A stretch of DNA of 64,000 bases, from positions 3,132,501-3,196,500 of the forward strand of contig NC_037642.1 in the NCBI RefSeq assembly GCF_003254395.2, read 5' to 3'. This document shows positions 48,881 to 60,340 of this stretch, piece after piece. The notes under the pieces are model-generated. The model saw only the letters and a program-made list of their open reading frames with translations, was not told the DNA's origin and ran no database searches. The first letter of the stretch is position 1. Each line of letters starts with the position of its first letter. Origin of the DNA: Apis mellifera. Taxonomy: Eukaryota > Arthropoda > Insecta > Hymenoptera > Apidae. Made by a program: the position numbers and the translations under genes.

Positions 48881-51140
48881 AGAAAAGCTCGTGGAGTAGA
48901 CGTTTCATGGCCTCGTCTCGAGGATTCCTCAGGAGATCGAGATTCTTGCGCGCGTTCGCGCGTCACGTGCAAGTTTTCTCACGTGGCAGTCGGTCAGGGC
49001 CGCGGTTGACAAAAAAGGGGGATAGTGTCGATGGAAGAGCGATATCTGCCGGCCGATCGGTGCCCGTTACTGGACGTATGTAGGCGGGTGTAGAAACTCG
49101 GGAGGGGAGAGGGTGTCGATGGCCGGCGTGGAGGGACACGGGAACCGATGATACAGAGGGGGTGAGAGCAGAGTTTACCTATAACCCATAAATCGACCCC
49201 ACTTTTCTATTAAGAGACGCACGATTGACTTGCGTTGTTCAGTTTCCTTCCCCCGATACCGTCGCCTCGCCTCTTCCTCTCCTTTCTTTTTTCCCTCACC
49301 TACCCCTATCCCACCGTTCCGCACCGATCGCTACACCGAACCTACACACCCCCACCCCGCCTCCTTCTCCGAATCGCTCGCCTTTTTCCCTCCATCCCCA
49401 CCAACGCCGCGTATCCTGCGCAAAACCTTCGTTCAATCCCTACCAACCTGTTCGTCGTCGACCGTTCTTCTTCTCTTTTCCTTCCTTCTTATTTTTTTTT
49501 CTTCCCTTTTTTCCTTCCTCTCTCTCCCTCTCTCCCTCTCCTTTTTTTCCCTTTCATTTCCCCTTTCTTCTTCCTTTTTTCTTCCCGAGAATCTCTCCCC
49601 CTTCAAGCCCGAAAAACACGGCCAACCCCTCCTATCCCTCCGTATCGATACGAGGGGGGGGGGGTGAAAATACTTGGCCATCTGTTTTCCACGAGTCGAA
49701 CGTACGAAACGCCGTTCCCGCCGTTCCCATTGACTTCGATGCGACCGATCGTGCCACCCTCTGATCGATCTCACGGAGGTGAACGCTTCCGTTGAGTCGC
49801 GTCGAGGTCGCGTCGAGCCGCCGTGTACACCCTTCGCCTTCGTAACCTTTCCACGTACGGCCTCGTTGCGCCTCGACGATAATTTTCCACGCTCCTCCCA
49901 CCACCGATATGGATTTAAACATTTTTCGAGGATTTCGACGGAAGCTTCATTAAACAACGCTTCTATATCTCTCTCTCTCTTTCTCTCTCTTTCTCTTTTT
50001 CGTCGCAATTACGATATTACGCGTGAAGTGGTCGAATCCATCGTCCGTGCACGATACACCAGGTGCTCGACAAGGTTGAGCAACCCGGGCTCGTTCTGGC
50101 AGAGTTAATGCCGGCAAATTTCCTTGATTTAAACTTTGGAAGCGATATTGTTCTCCAACGATTTATACCAGGCAAAATGGTCGATAGGAAAGATGGGATA
50201 TTAGCCAGAGCGAGGGGAGGGATAAAAAGGGAAGGATGCCACGTTATCATAAAACTGTTCGCGTTTCGTAACCGGGGCTTCTGACCCCTTCCCAGCTGCC
50301 TCCCCGAGCTCCACCACCTTCTCTCCACGCCACGCTCCAAGTACCAGTTTTCTATTAAATCCGCAAACTATTGCAATTAACGACTTCGAAACTAAAACGA
50401 CGCCAATACAAACTTCCCTTCCGTATAACGCGTCCGCCCGCGTAAACGTGTCTCCGCCGCCCCCGCGCAGCCCCGTTTCACCGATATTCACCGCCCGGTG
50501 TTCACCCGATCAAAACGTCCGGACGGTGAAATGAGCAAACGAAATGGAAGAGTAACTCCCGGCACGAAGGAGAGAGCGTTGGGAGAGCGAGCGAGCCGAG
50601 CTGAAAAAATGAGGGGTGGAGGAAAGGAAAAAAAAAAAAAAAGAAAAGAGAGAGAGGGAAAAGAAAAAAAGAGGAGGTGGAAGGAAGGATCCGGTTGGAA
50701 ATGGTTCCGTTCGCTTTCGTGTCATTAAACCGGTTATCGGGAGACTGACACGTTTCGTTGCATTTGGAAAATTCGCGATTATATAATTTCTTGACGTTTC
50801 GACGAGGCGCGCGCGCACAAGCGAGAACGCATCACCATTGAGCGTACCGATCCGAAATCCAGGGATAATTACACGCGGCTGTGGCATAATTATCGAAGCT
50901 CACAAACCAGCCCTTTAAATTTCGTTAAATTTTACACGCGCTCGTGCACTACAGTTTGCAGCTACGTGAATAGAGAGAGAGAGAGAAAGAGGGGGGACTA
51001 GCGTTAGAGAGAAGTTCGTGGCTGTTCATACGTGCGTAATATGGCGAGTTATGAACGTTTGTACAGATCGGACCGCTCTTGATAAATCTCGTTAATTTTC
51101 CTCGTTGCTGATATAAACATAATCAAAGCGCAATCTTCTT
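48881..51140. other. Large mixed GC-rich island
   Basis: CpG-rich unique start with an E-box pair, pyrimidine-rich 49250-49600, G12 at 49653, CT tract 49965-50000, purine tract 50600-50680, GA run 50971-50990. The frames of 145-191 codons over 49225-50008 overlap in three plus frames and one minus frame, so they are not genes. Confidence 0.5.
48964..48985. promoter_or_regulatory. E-box pair (CACGTG)
   Basis: CACGTG at 48964-48969 and 48980-48985, 16 bases apart, in CpG-rich unique sequence. Candidate bHLH or bHLH-PAS site by analogy with 5815-5850. Confidence 0.35.
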
Positions 51141-51950
51141 GCTGGGAGAGAAAGACTCGGCTACGCATGCACCGTTTGATCGAGTCGTGGGATAATCATT
51201 ATTTTCTTATAGTGGGATCTATAGTCGATTTCGGATCGAATTAAAATTACAACAATTTACGTTGTAAATGAACCGAAGGATATAGGTGCATACGAGAGCG
51301 TGGCACCGTTGTTTCATAAGCATTAAATCATTGTATCGCACGGTAGATTTATATTCTGATTACATTCTATAATTAGAATAAGATATTTCGCGAAATAGCC
51401 GGGATTTGCATTTATCAGCACGAATGTTTCACCCCCCCGTTTTCTCTTTCTTTCTTTCTTTCCCTGGAAAAATGTTAATTACACGGAAGATTTGCGAGTC
51501 GAACAAACGTTTCCCCGTTGGAATAATTTTATCTTTGCCTCCTTGTTGTTATTCCCCGCTTATTTTACCATCCAAATTTCTTTCGTTCGATTTATTTTCT
51601 CTTTTCCTTTTTTTTTTACAATTAATATTCCAATTCGCGATTTTCACGAACCGATCTCAAGAATTTCGAGAAATTTGAGATAACATTCGTTCTAGAATTC
51701 TAGAATGGGATGGAAAATCTTCAAACGTCTAAGTTTAAAAAAAAAAAATATATAAAAATCGTTTCGATCTTGCATTTATATTTTCAACGAGCCACGAATT
51801 CCCCCGTTTTAATTATTATTTCGCTAATAAAGCGGGAATAGGGAGGATACACGCTAATATTAGCCTCAGCATTCAGAATAAAATTCAGTTGGCAGGCTGC
51901 GTGACAAAATTCATAGACAAATTTCAACTGACGCGTCGATGGCTGTTCGC
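51141..51950. other. Moderately AT-rich sequence with an HSE-like palindrome
   Basis: Includes a 16-bp palindrome at 51690-51705 and an A tract near 51740. No gene is seen. Confidence 0.5.
51690..51705. promoter_or_regulatory. Tandem TTCTAGAA, heat-shock-element-like palindrome
   Basis: TTCTAGAATTCTAGAA is two adjacent copies of TTCTAGAA, the core dimer site of heat shock factor (TTCnnGAA). The junction GAATTC lacks the usual two-base gap, so it is an atypical HSE. Confidence 0.3.
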
Positions 51951-52275
51951 GATATTCCACCGAATTTGATGTTAATCATTCGTTCATTTACAAACGCGCC
52001 ATGATGAGAAACGAACTGCTTGGGCTCATTACTGTTACAACCGTTAAAACTGTATTCCGTGTTTTCCATGATGGCGACTAGTGTTCATTTCAACGGAAAT
52101 GAAAAGTTCATTGTCTTCTTAATTTGACCTTTCCCAATACCATCGCTCGTCGTCGAAATCGACGAATCAACCGGTATATCGGTGGGGAGGAAGGGGGAGG
52201 GTGGTGGCGATAAACCAACCGTGGCAACAATTGATAGGCGTTCGATCAGCATCGAGCGGGAATTATCGACCCAAA

Positions 52276-52293
52276 CAAGCTTCAAGAAGCTTG
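52276..52293. repeat. Inverted repeat, 8-bp arms
   Basis: CAAGCTTC (52276-52283) and GAAGCTTG (52286-52293) are separated by two bases. A CACGTG overlaps the 3' side. Confidence 0.8.
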
Positions 52294-54071
52294 CACGTGC
52301 TAGGTACACATTTCTCCTAGTCGACCAATATTGACTCCTTTGAGTACACACGATTGAAAGCTCATCCTTCTCCTTCTCTCTTTTCTTTCTTTTTTTTTTT
52401 TTTTCATCGAATCGAGTTTAATTAGGGGAAATTAATTAGAGATTAAAATCGAACGATGCTCGATGACGCGTTTATGAAAAAAGAAAAAGGAATATTCGAA
52501 AAAATATTCTCTCCCCCGAGTGATTTCGAATTCTAATCCGTTTTGAATCGAAACGAATCGATCGAGTGTTGGTGGCGATCGCAATGTTTTCAGGGCCGGG
52601 CGTATAAATATGAAATAACGTTGTGCACATTATCAGTAATCACAGCGCGTCGAGTGCGGATTATATCTCAAATTCTAATCCGCAGATACCGACTCTTAAA
52701 TCCTGTAAATCTATCGTTTATAACATCCATGAGCTTTGCTAATCGTTCAGCATAATCGGCTGTTAAATCGAGTCCTCGCTTCATCCCCCCTACCTCATGG
52801 GCAAGCGTTATTTTATAACATGATCAGGTTTATCGATTTCGCCGATAACCATCCACCAGGTATGCGACGATCGTACGACTCTAAATTCGAATCTATCTGG
52901 AACAAGACAAGCAATTCTAACCAAATTCCAAATTCACCGTCCATTAAAATTTACTTTTTCGATCTTTTTCGACGGATGCTCTCTCTATCTCGATTCAGAC
53001 GAGCGAGATCGATTCGATTCTCGCGGGTTAATGATCGAGTACTGAACCGCGATCGTTCCGCCGTTTCTTCTCTCGACCAGCTTGCTCATAAATCGATCGG
53101 AAACATCAATAGCATTGAGCGCGACTCATTAACCATAGGGAGAGGGTGGAGGGGGCAATCGATTTCTGGGGAGTTCGTATAAACACTCGATCAAAGACGT
53201 ACGTACACATTACACGGGCCAAGTACAATGCACACAGACAGTCGGCGTCGTAGCCACGGGCCTGTTCGAGGGACCTCTTAAAACACACCCCTGCAGATCT
53301 GACGGCGGCGAGAGAAGGAAAGCTGGTCGGCTGGAGCTGTTGCTGGCCCAGTCGTCGTCGTAGCCGTCTTCGTCTCTCCCTTCCGTGAACATTGAACAGC
53401 AGAGCAAAAGGGAGGGAAAAGGAGGGTGGAGAGATAGAGAGAGAGAATCCGGAGAGACGGATAGGGGTGGTAGTAGTTGCCGAGGGGGAAAAAAAACCGG
53501 AGTAAAAATTAGAAAAATTTGGGGTGGGGGGTGGCGAGGGATGGAAAAAGGACGAACGAGGGAGAGAGCCCGGCTCGAAGCGAGATGGGAAAAGATCGAG
53601 GGGTAGCGGGGAGAAGGGTGCCGCCCCCGCGAGAAATTTCGGTCCCGCGGCCATTGCAGCGGGAGGGCGTGGCCGCGCAGACGCTGGCAAAGAAAAATCG
53701 TCGGTCACGAGCAGGAAAAGCAGCGCGCGCCGTGGCGGAAACGCGCGACGCGTTGCGCGAGAGAAAAAAAATTGGGGCGGCGAGGGGGTGAGCGGGTCCC
53801 GGTGGCTAAGAGGGCAGAGGAAGAGGGAGGCAAATGCGCACGAGCGGTCGAAGAGGGCGCCCTTTCGCTACGCGCACCACTCTCCGCCGGAAGTACACCT
53901 CTTTCTTCCTCTTTTCTCTCCACCGATTATTTCTCTCTTTCCACCTCTCCTCGCCACCCTCCTCCTCTCGCCACCGTTCCTCGCATCAGACCGGCTCCAC
54001 GCTCGAGAACATCTATCGTATATACAGCCGCGGCGCTTTTTCGCCTCCTCTTTCTTCGACTGGATCAACCC

Positions 54072-54150
54072 TTCTCTCTCTCTCTCTCTCTCTCTCCCTC
54101 GCTTTCCATCGCGTCACGGTTACCGAGCCGACTCTCTCTCTCTCTTTCTC
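54072..54150. repeat. Two CT microsatellites
   Basis: CT runs at about 54072-54097 and 54134-54150, separated by CpG-containing sequence. Confidence 0.85.
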
Positions 54151-54565
54151 TGCCTCTTTGCTCTCTTCTTTCCGCTTGCTGCGCCCCTCTCGAGTCCGTT
54201 CAACATTAGTCGACGAGGAGGAGAAGGAGGAGAGGGAAAGGTAGGAAAGGAAGAAGAGGGTGAACAGTGGGATTAGCGGGCCGAGGGAAGGAGGGGGAAG
54301 CGCGGGTACAAGTAGAGAGCGAGCATCAAAATTATTTTCCACCGGGCACCACCACCGGCGCGGTACCAGCCCGAAATTTCAGCCCTTTAATTTCAGATGG
54401 TATGATAATTCGCGGCGATATTTCACACGAGTCTGGAACCTGGCTCAACGTGGATTTTATTGCGGCCGGCCAGCGCAGCCGGGCACCGAGGGGGAGGGGG
54501 CGGGGCGAAAATTTCCACGGAATTACGGAAAGGGGTCCGCGAGAAGGGACGGTATACGAAGTTGT

Positions 54566-54587
54566 TAATTAATCTAGGCGCCTAGAT
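54566..54587. repeat. Adjacent palindromes
   Basis: TTAATTAA (54566-54573) overlaps the perfect 16-bp palindrome ATCTAGGCGCCTAGAT (54572-54587). A restriction-site-like double palindrome in unique sequence. Confidence 0.8.
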
Positions 54588-54900
54588 GCTCTTTCTGCTC
54601 TCGCCACCTCGATTTGGCTCGCGGGATGCACCGGATGCATCATCAATTCACGCTTCGAGGCAAAGTCGAGGGAGTCGCGCAAAGTTGGGTTATTGGGGGT
54701 GGAGGGATGAACGGCTGCTCGAGGTGAACGGCAGAAGGCGACCTTTTTCCGTTTCCGGAGCCATTGGGATACGCGTCGATGAAAATGTGTGAAAATGTTT
54801 CTTTCAGGGAGAAAGTATCTCCTGTACTCACATCGCTGACGCTGTTCTTTATATTTATAGATGGCCTTGGATCGATCTCGAAAAGACGAGGATGGATGAT

Positions 54901-56030
54901 GGGGGTCGAATCATCTGGAAGAAGAAGGATGTGATGATAATTGATCATTTTTGTGATTGATTAATGAAGAATTGATTATTGTTTTTATTTGTTGTTAAGT
55001 ATTAAATAAATACGAAGAATATATTATATTCTGGATGAAAAATATATTGAATTGGATTATGATTACAGAATGGAGATATGTATATTTTATATTGTTGATC
55101 TAGCAAGTGTATATATTTTTCTTAATTATATTGTTTATTTCTGTATAAATTATATAAATTTATTTTCCAAAATAGATTTGTATGCACAGATGTAGATATT
55201 CGAGTGTATATGTTGCGATTAAAACCAGAATTCTGTCAACACTAGTTGAATCCAATCTCTTTTGTCAATACTAATTTTGGGCAGTTAATTACAAAATTAA
55301 TTGTATGTTGTTTGTTAAAACTAGTTAAATACGTTTGGTCATTTCTAGAATTAACCAGTTAATAGTAGAATTAACGAAAAGCCTGTGATAAAATTAGTTT
55401 TGGTTAGTTAGATCGAATATCAGTGGATTTTGAAATTTAATCATAAGATATTACACAGGAATTAAAAATGTTAATAATCGTAAACGTGCAACGAGATAAA
55501 TAATAAGTAAACAAGCACACATATTTTGCTGCTTGATTTTTAATCTCAATGAAGATTAGAGAGAAGAGCGAAGAGATAACAAGAGATGACAAAATGTCGG
55601 AAGGAACGAATTTTAATGAGATAATAATGAACTTCGATGTATTATATCCCAACTGATAAAAGGAGGAAGGTGTAAAATTTGAAAAATGAATATTGATGAA
55701 AGTAGAGAATTAAAATCCTTTCAATTTAAAATTATCCCAACCCCTTACCATATACAATTTTTAATATCTAAAAATCCACAGATAATAATCTATTCAAACC
55801 CTTAAATATCCTACAACCCTTTGTCTTAACCCCTTCATTAATCACATGCGTACATCTAATCTGCTATATTAAATTTTTTACTATGTTAGATTAACAAATA
55901 ATTAATGTCAATAAATAATAAACAAACATTTAATCAATATTGATATTAAAAATCATTGATTTCAAAATTTATTTCCCTCTAATATGATTAAACATTATCT
56001 CGTCAAAAGATAGAGACTCGAATGATTCCT
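54901..56030. other. AT-rich spacer with ACTAGTT/TTAACCAGTTAA-type words
   Basis: AT-rich. Between 55240 and 55410 words such as AACACTAGTTGAA, AACTAGTTAAA and ACCAGTTAATAG recur loosely. No gene is seen. Confidence 0.55.
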
Positions 56031-56499
56031 TCAGCCTACCCTAGTCCACGCTTCTCACCCCCAAACAATTTTCCCCGAAATTCCAACGACATATTCCCGC
56101 CATTTCGTGACTTCTAATCCCAACCTGTTCGTATGGACAGCCTGCAAATGGGCCAACCTCCCCCCGCGTTTCCACAGGGTTGATTCTTGGTCGTGGCAAG
56201 GGTGTTTTCCACGGAACGGAGAGGAGAAGTCCGTCGAGAAGTTGGCCCTAAACGGTGCAAAGCGGCGCAATTTCGCTCCACGGTGAGAAGGGTGTCGAGG
56301 TGATGCGTAGGGGTGGCGTGAACGGTTGAACGAGCCGGATAGGGAGGAACAAGAGGAGGAACTCGCTCGAGGGGTGAAGAGCAGATCGTCTGGGGAGAGG
56401 TGGCAATTTTTTAAAATTAAGGCTGTTAAACCTAATCTCCAGGTGTGCAGGCGCACGCGCGCGGAAATCGTAAAAATTCGAAGCCTCTCTCTATATGTA

Positions 56500-56521
56500 T
56501 ATATATATGTACATATATATA
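56500..56521. repeat. 22-bp TA-rich palindrome
   Basis: Perfect palindrome centred on GTAC, in a TATATG/CATATA context. Confidence 0.8.
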
Positions 56522-56726
56522 CACGAGGGCCGCTACTTTTCCATACTATCCGTCTCGTTTCCACTCATTTTCTTTCCACTTTCCACATATACACACCTTT
56601 CCTCCGCTTATATAGAGCTGTTCAGCCTGGCTCACCAGCAACGCCGGCTGCGCCGCCCTCGGCGTCCCTGCTAGGTGGTTAAATTGCCGCACGAAACGTT
56701 CTTAATGTCCAACGGCGGTGAGCCTC

Positions 56727-56751
56727 CCTCTCTCTCTCTCTCTCTCTCTCT
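56727..56751. repeat. (TC)12 microsatellite
   Basis: Uninterrupted TC units. Confidence 0.9.
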
Positions 56752-57570
56752 TTTCGCCTATTCTTCTTTCCAACCTATCCAACCCTCTCTCTCTCTTCCT
56801 GTCTCCTTTCTTCATCCCGATAACCACTTTCCACACCCGTCCTTGTCCCATTCCTTGCTCCATACCCCTGTTTATCTCCCTCTATCTACGCTCCTTCGTT
56901 GATACGTACAGCGTCCTTCCTTCCGCGAGTATATCGCCGTCTCGCTCGAATTCTGCCATTCCACACCCCCTCCCTTCCCCGCGCTCGTCCCTCCATTCTT
57001 CTTTTTTTTCCCTCTATCTATCCATCTCCTGGTATCGCGGCGGTGTTTTCGAAGGGTCGCCTCACTCTTTTGTTTTCCGCGGGGCTCTCCACGCGGGCGT
57101 AAACGACCGCGTTGGTCGTCGCGGCGCCATCGCGCGCTGCTGCGTCGAATGCCGGATTACGAGCGGCCGCGGCGCGATAAACGCGCGAATTATGTTTAAT
57201 ATCGCCCGGTTATCTGGCCTCGCCACGTAGACGCTCTATGTTCCCGCGGATCCTCTCTCTCTCTCTCTCTCTCTTTTTTTATTTTTGTTTTCGAAACTCC
57301 GGTTTTTTCTCTCGCGCGATCTCCCATCTTCATGCGCGCGGCTGAAAATGGGGTGAAACTCGACCGGGGAGGATCGCGAACGCTTGCTCCAGTTGCTTTA
57401 ACGGCCGCCAATACGATGTAATGTCGCGGAAAACGCAATATTACGGTGTAATCACGACTTGCCGGCGACAAGGCTCGAGTACGAGGTTGGCTAGAACGTT
57501 TCGTGACTCGAGATCTTGCCAATTGTCGAGATATTGCTTGGCTGGCGTCTAAAATTCGTGTATTTTTTTG

Positions 57571-59680
57571 AATATTACTTATGAAACGTCTTATTTCAGA
57601 TTATAAATTATAAATTGTAAAGTATTATTAATTATTTTGTGTTATGTTCCCTATATTTATAAATGATTCTTGATGGAATCTTTCACTCGTTCTTTTATGG
57701 ATCATTTTATTTGTATTATACTTGAAAATAGATATAGCTTTAGACATTTTTAATATGCATTTGCAGAAGTGTATGTCGAGTATACTGTAGTTACAATTTT
57801 TTGTACCCCCTTTTTTTTAACAAACGTGATTTTCATTGGTAATAATGGCGAAAACTTTATTTCAATATCATTTGCGGAAATTTATTCTTTTTTTTTTTTT
57901 TTACATATCTCATAAATTATTCAAAATTGTGTTGTGCACGTAGATGATAAATATTACGTTATGTATCTTAAAAATGCAACATGTAGAATAATCCTTATAT
58001 TTTCGAAATATATAACAAACATAGGATCAATAAAATGTTTGTATATTTCAGAAAATTTGTATAAATGTTTCTAGTAGAAGTTTTGGATTTTACTCTTCAC
58101 CGAAAGATATTTATATTCTATCCTGCACAACGAGAAAAAAAATTCCATATGTCCATTTTTTTCACAGTTTTCAGGGTCACTATCGATTTCCTTCGTAAAG
58201 TTACTTACCGAGCGTTACAATGCACTCTGCAAATATAGCAAAATATGGAAAAATATATCTGCATGTAAACATTCAAATTTTAATAGATATATCGACAAAT
58301 AGAGCCAGTCCTTTTGTTTTTCGTTCTTTTATAATATCCATTTCATCGTGTATTACTTTTCAATATATAAAGATTATAAATGCGTGTATAATTATTGTGC
58401 GATAACATCTTCTGAATTGATCAAATAAAAAATTATAAAATGTAACGAAATGTTGAAAAATAATTTTTATTTGTTCAAAAAAAAAAATCGTAATAATTTG
58501 AATAAAATATTTTTTAATCGTTAGGCTCTGCTTTTATTTAAATGTTTCTGGTATTAAATAAAAGAATATTAAATTAAAAATGAGGGGAGGGGGGAATGAT
58601 TTAAAACAATTTAATACATTTTATTATGATATTACCAGCCTTTTATTTATATGCAATTAAAAATTAATGAAAATGAAAAATAACGGATCGTCAGTATTTT
58701 CACTTGGACATGACTACCGATATTGAAAATTAAATATTTATTAATTACCGCTACACTAATTTTCGGTCAAAAAACGGAGCTTATACTTTAATCCTAATTT
58801 TTGTAAATTCAAATGTAAATTGTAAATTTTTATCCAATTTTCTGTAATTAATTCATTTATAAAATAAATCTGTTAGGAAGAAAGAAAATCATAAATTGTA
58901 AATCGTAGTTCAGTTCAGTATTATTTATTATTTAATTAGTACTATTAATCTTAATAGACATATTTTTACATTTTGTTATTTTTACAATTTGCAATTAATA
59001 TTTACAATATAATACGTACTTGATATATTAATATGCACGTGATGATATTTTATATACATAATGAGATATTTTTGTAAAAAAAGTCTAAAACAAAATAATT
59101 ATTCCTAAAATTTTTAATAATTTTCCAATCAGTTTATCAGATTTCCGATATTTCTTGATTTCGTAATATTTTTTAGATGTATTACGTGTGTTTCACTTTT
59201 GAAATCAGCAATCCAGAGATCCATTTACGCTTGACCAAGCTGAATCAGAGCGAACGCAATCGAATGAAAAGATGTATCGTTTTTTAATTCCGATTGTGAT
59301 AGCACAGAAACGAGAAACTAGCGTTTCTTTTATAAATTATGATTATTAAATCAATATTGTAATACATTATATATATAAAAACGATACAAAATAATTAATT
59401 TAAAAAAAAGAAGTAAAAAAAATCATATGTAAAAAATTATTATATGTACAATTCATACAGAGATGTATCATTTTTACGAATAAATAATCACAATCTAATA
59501 ATATCAATATATCTTCTCATTCTTATACTCTCATATCTCTAAACGTTTTCTCGCAAATCTGAAAAATTCCAATAACACAATTCCTTCTCTCAAAAGATAA
59601 AAAGATATAATAATACAAAAAAAAAGAAAAAAAGAATCGATTCGATTCTTAATTAATTACATGGAATCAGAAATGAGAAG
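57571..59680. other. Long AT-rich spacer
   Basis: About 2.1 kb AT-rich with T and A tracts (about 57887-57902, 58478-58487). No gene, RNA or mobile element is seen. Confidence 0.65.
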
Positions 59681-60340
59681 GCTCGAAATCACGGTAACAA
59701 ATCCGATGTCACGATTCGAAATTCGATTCCCCCATCGAATCCTCCTCCCCCTCGTTTCAATCCCGCTTCCAACCTCGGCTTTTCCTAACACGAAAAAGAA
59801 TTCGAACGAGGCGATCCAACGATCTTATTACTCTAATGTACCCGTTGGGATGGGATTCTGAAGCGCGTTGCCCCGTGTTCCAGCAATTATCAGTCGATTA
59901 TCAGACGTGCGCGTTACGCAAACGGTGTCGGCCGGTGTGCAAAAGCGCGCAAACGTGTACGCGCCCGATTCTGGCGGCCGCGAGGCGAGGTGGATCGGCG
60001 CGAGGGAATTGCGAAAACCGCGAATACCCGGGAAGCTCGAGTTGCTTCCGGTCGACTCGCCGCGGTAATGCGAGTAGCGATTTTCAAAATGGTGGAGGAC
60101 AGAGGGACGACCGTTTCGGAAATGATAAATAGGAGTATTCGTTGTTTCCCAACGTGGTTTACCGTTCCGGGAAACGCCGCCTCTTTCACTGCAAATCGTT
60201 CCCGTTATTTCGCGATGATATTCGCGGAACGAGCTTTTCACGCGTTTCCCCGAATCGTGTTAATTCGTCGTAAACGATTTGCGGTCGGCCGGTGCTCGTC
60301 TCGGATTTTTAAGCTTCCGGCTTATATATTATAGGGGACT
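59681..60340. other. CpG-rich unique island
   Basis: High-complexity, without simple repeats. Carries a 137-codon minus frame (59828-60241) and 98- and 114-codon plus frames that overlap it. Composition is less skewed than in other islands, but I recognise no domain. Confidence 0.45.

Larger units (their letters stand above)
51951..54900. other. Large composite CpG-rich island
   Basis: Unique sequence 51951-53350 (with a T tract at about 52389-52404), purine-rich CpG-dense DNA 53400-53850, pyrimidine-rich DNA with CT arrays 53880-54200, then unique sequence with a palindrome at 54572-54587. The 250-codon plus frame (53524-54276) starts at GTG and runs through the CT arrays. The 200-codon minus frame (53106-53708) also starts at GTG. 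Neither is supported as a gene. Confidence 0.5.
56031..57570. other. GC-rich island with TA palindrome and TC arrays
   Basis: Unique sequence 56031-56480, TA palindrome 56500-56521, TC arrays at 56727-56751 and 57252-57273, CpG-dense 57040-57240. Frames of 118-170 codons are Ser/Leu/Pro-rich repeat translations. Confidence 0.5.

Noticed and set aside
49225..50008. Frames of 145-191 codons in three plus registers and one minus register
   Set aside because: Simultaneous openness in several registers of a polypyrimidine stretch indicates absence of stops, not coding.
53524..54276. 250-codon plus frame as a gene
   Set aside because: Starts at GTG, not ATG, and half of it is poly-Ser/Leu from CT arrays.
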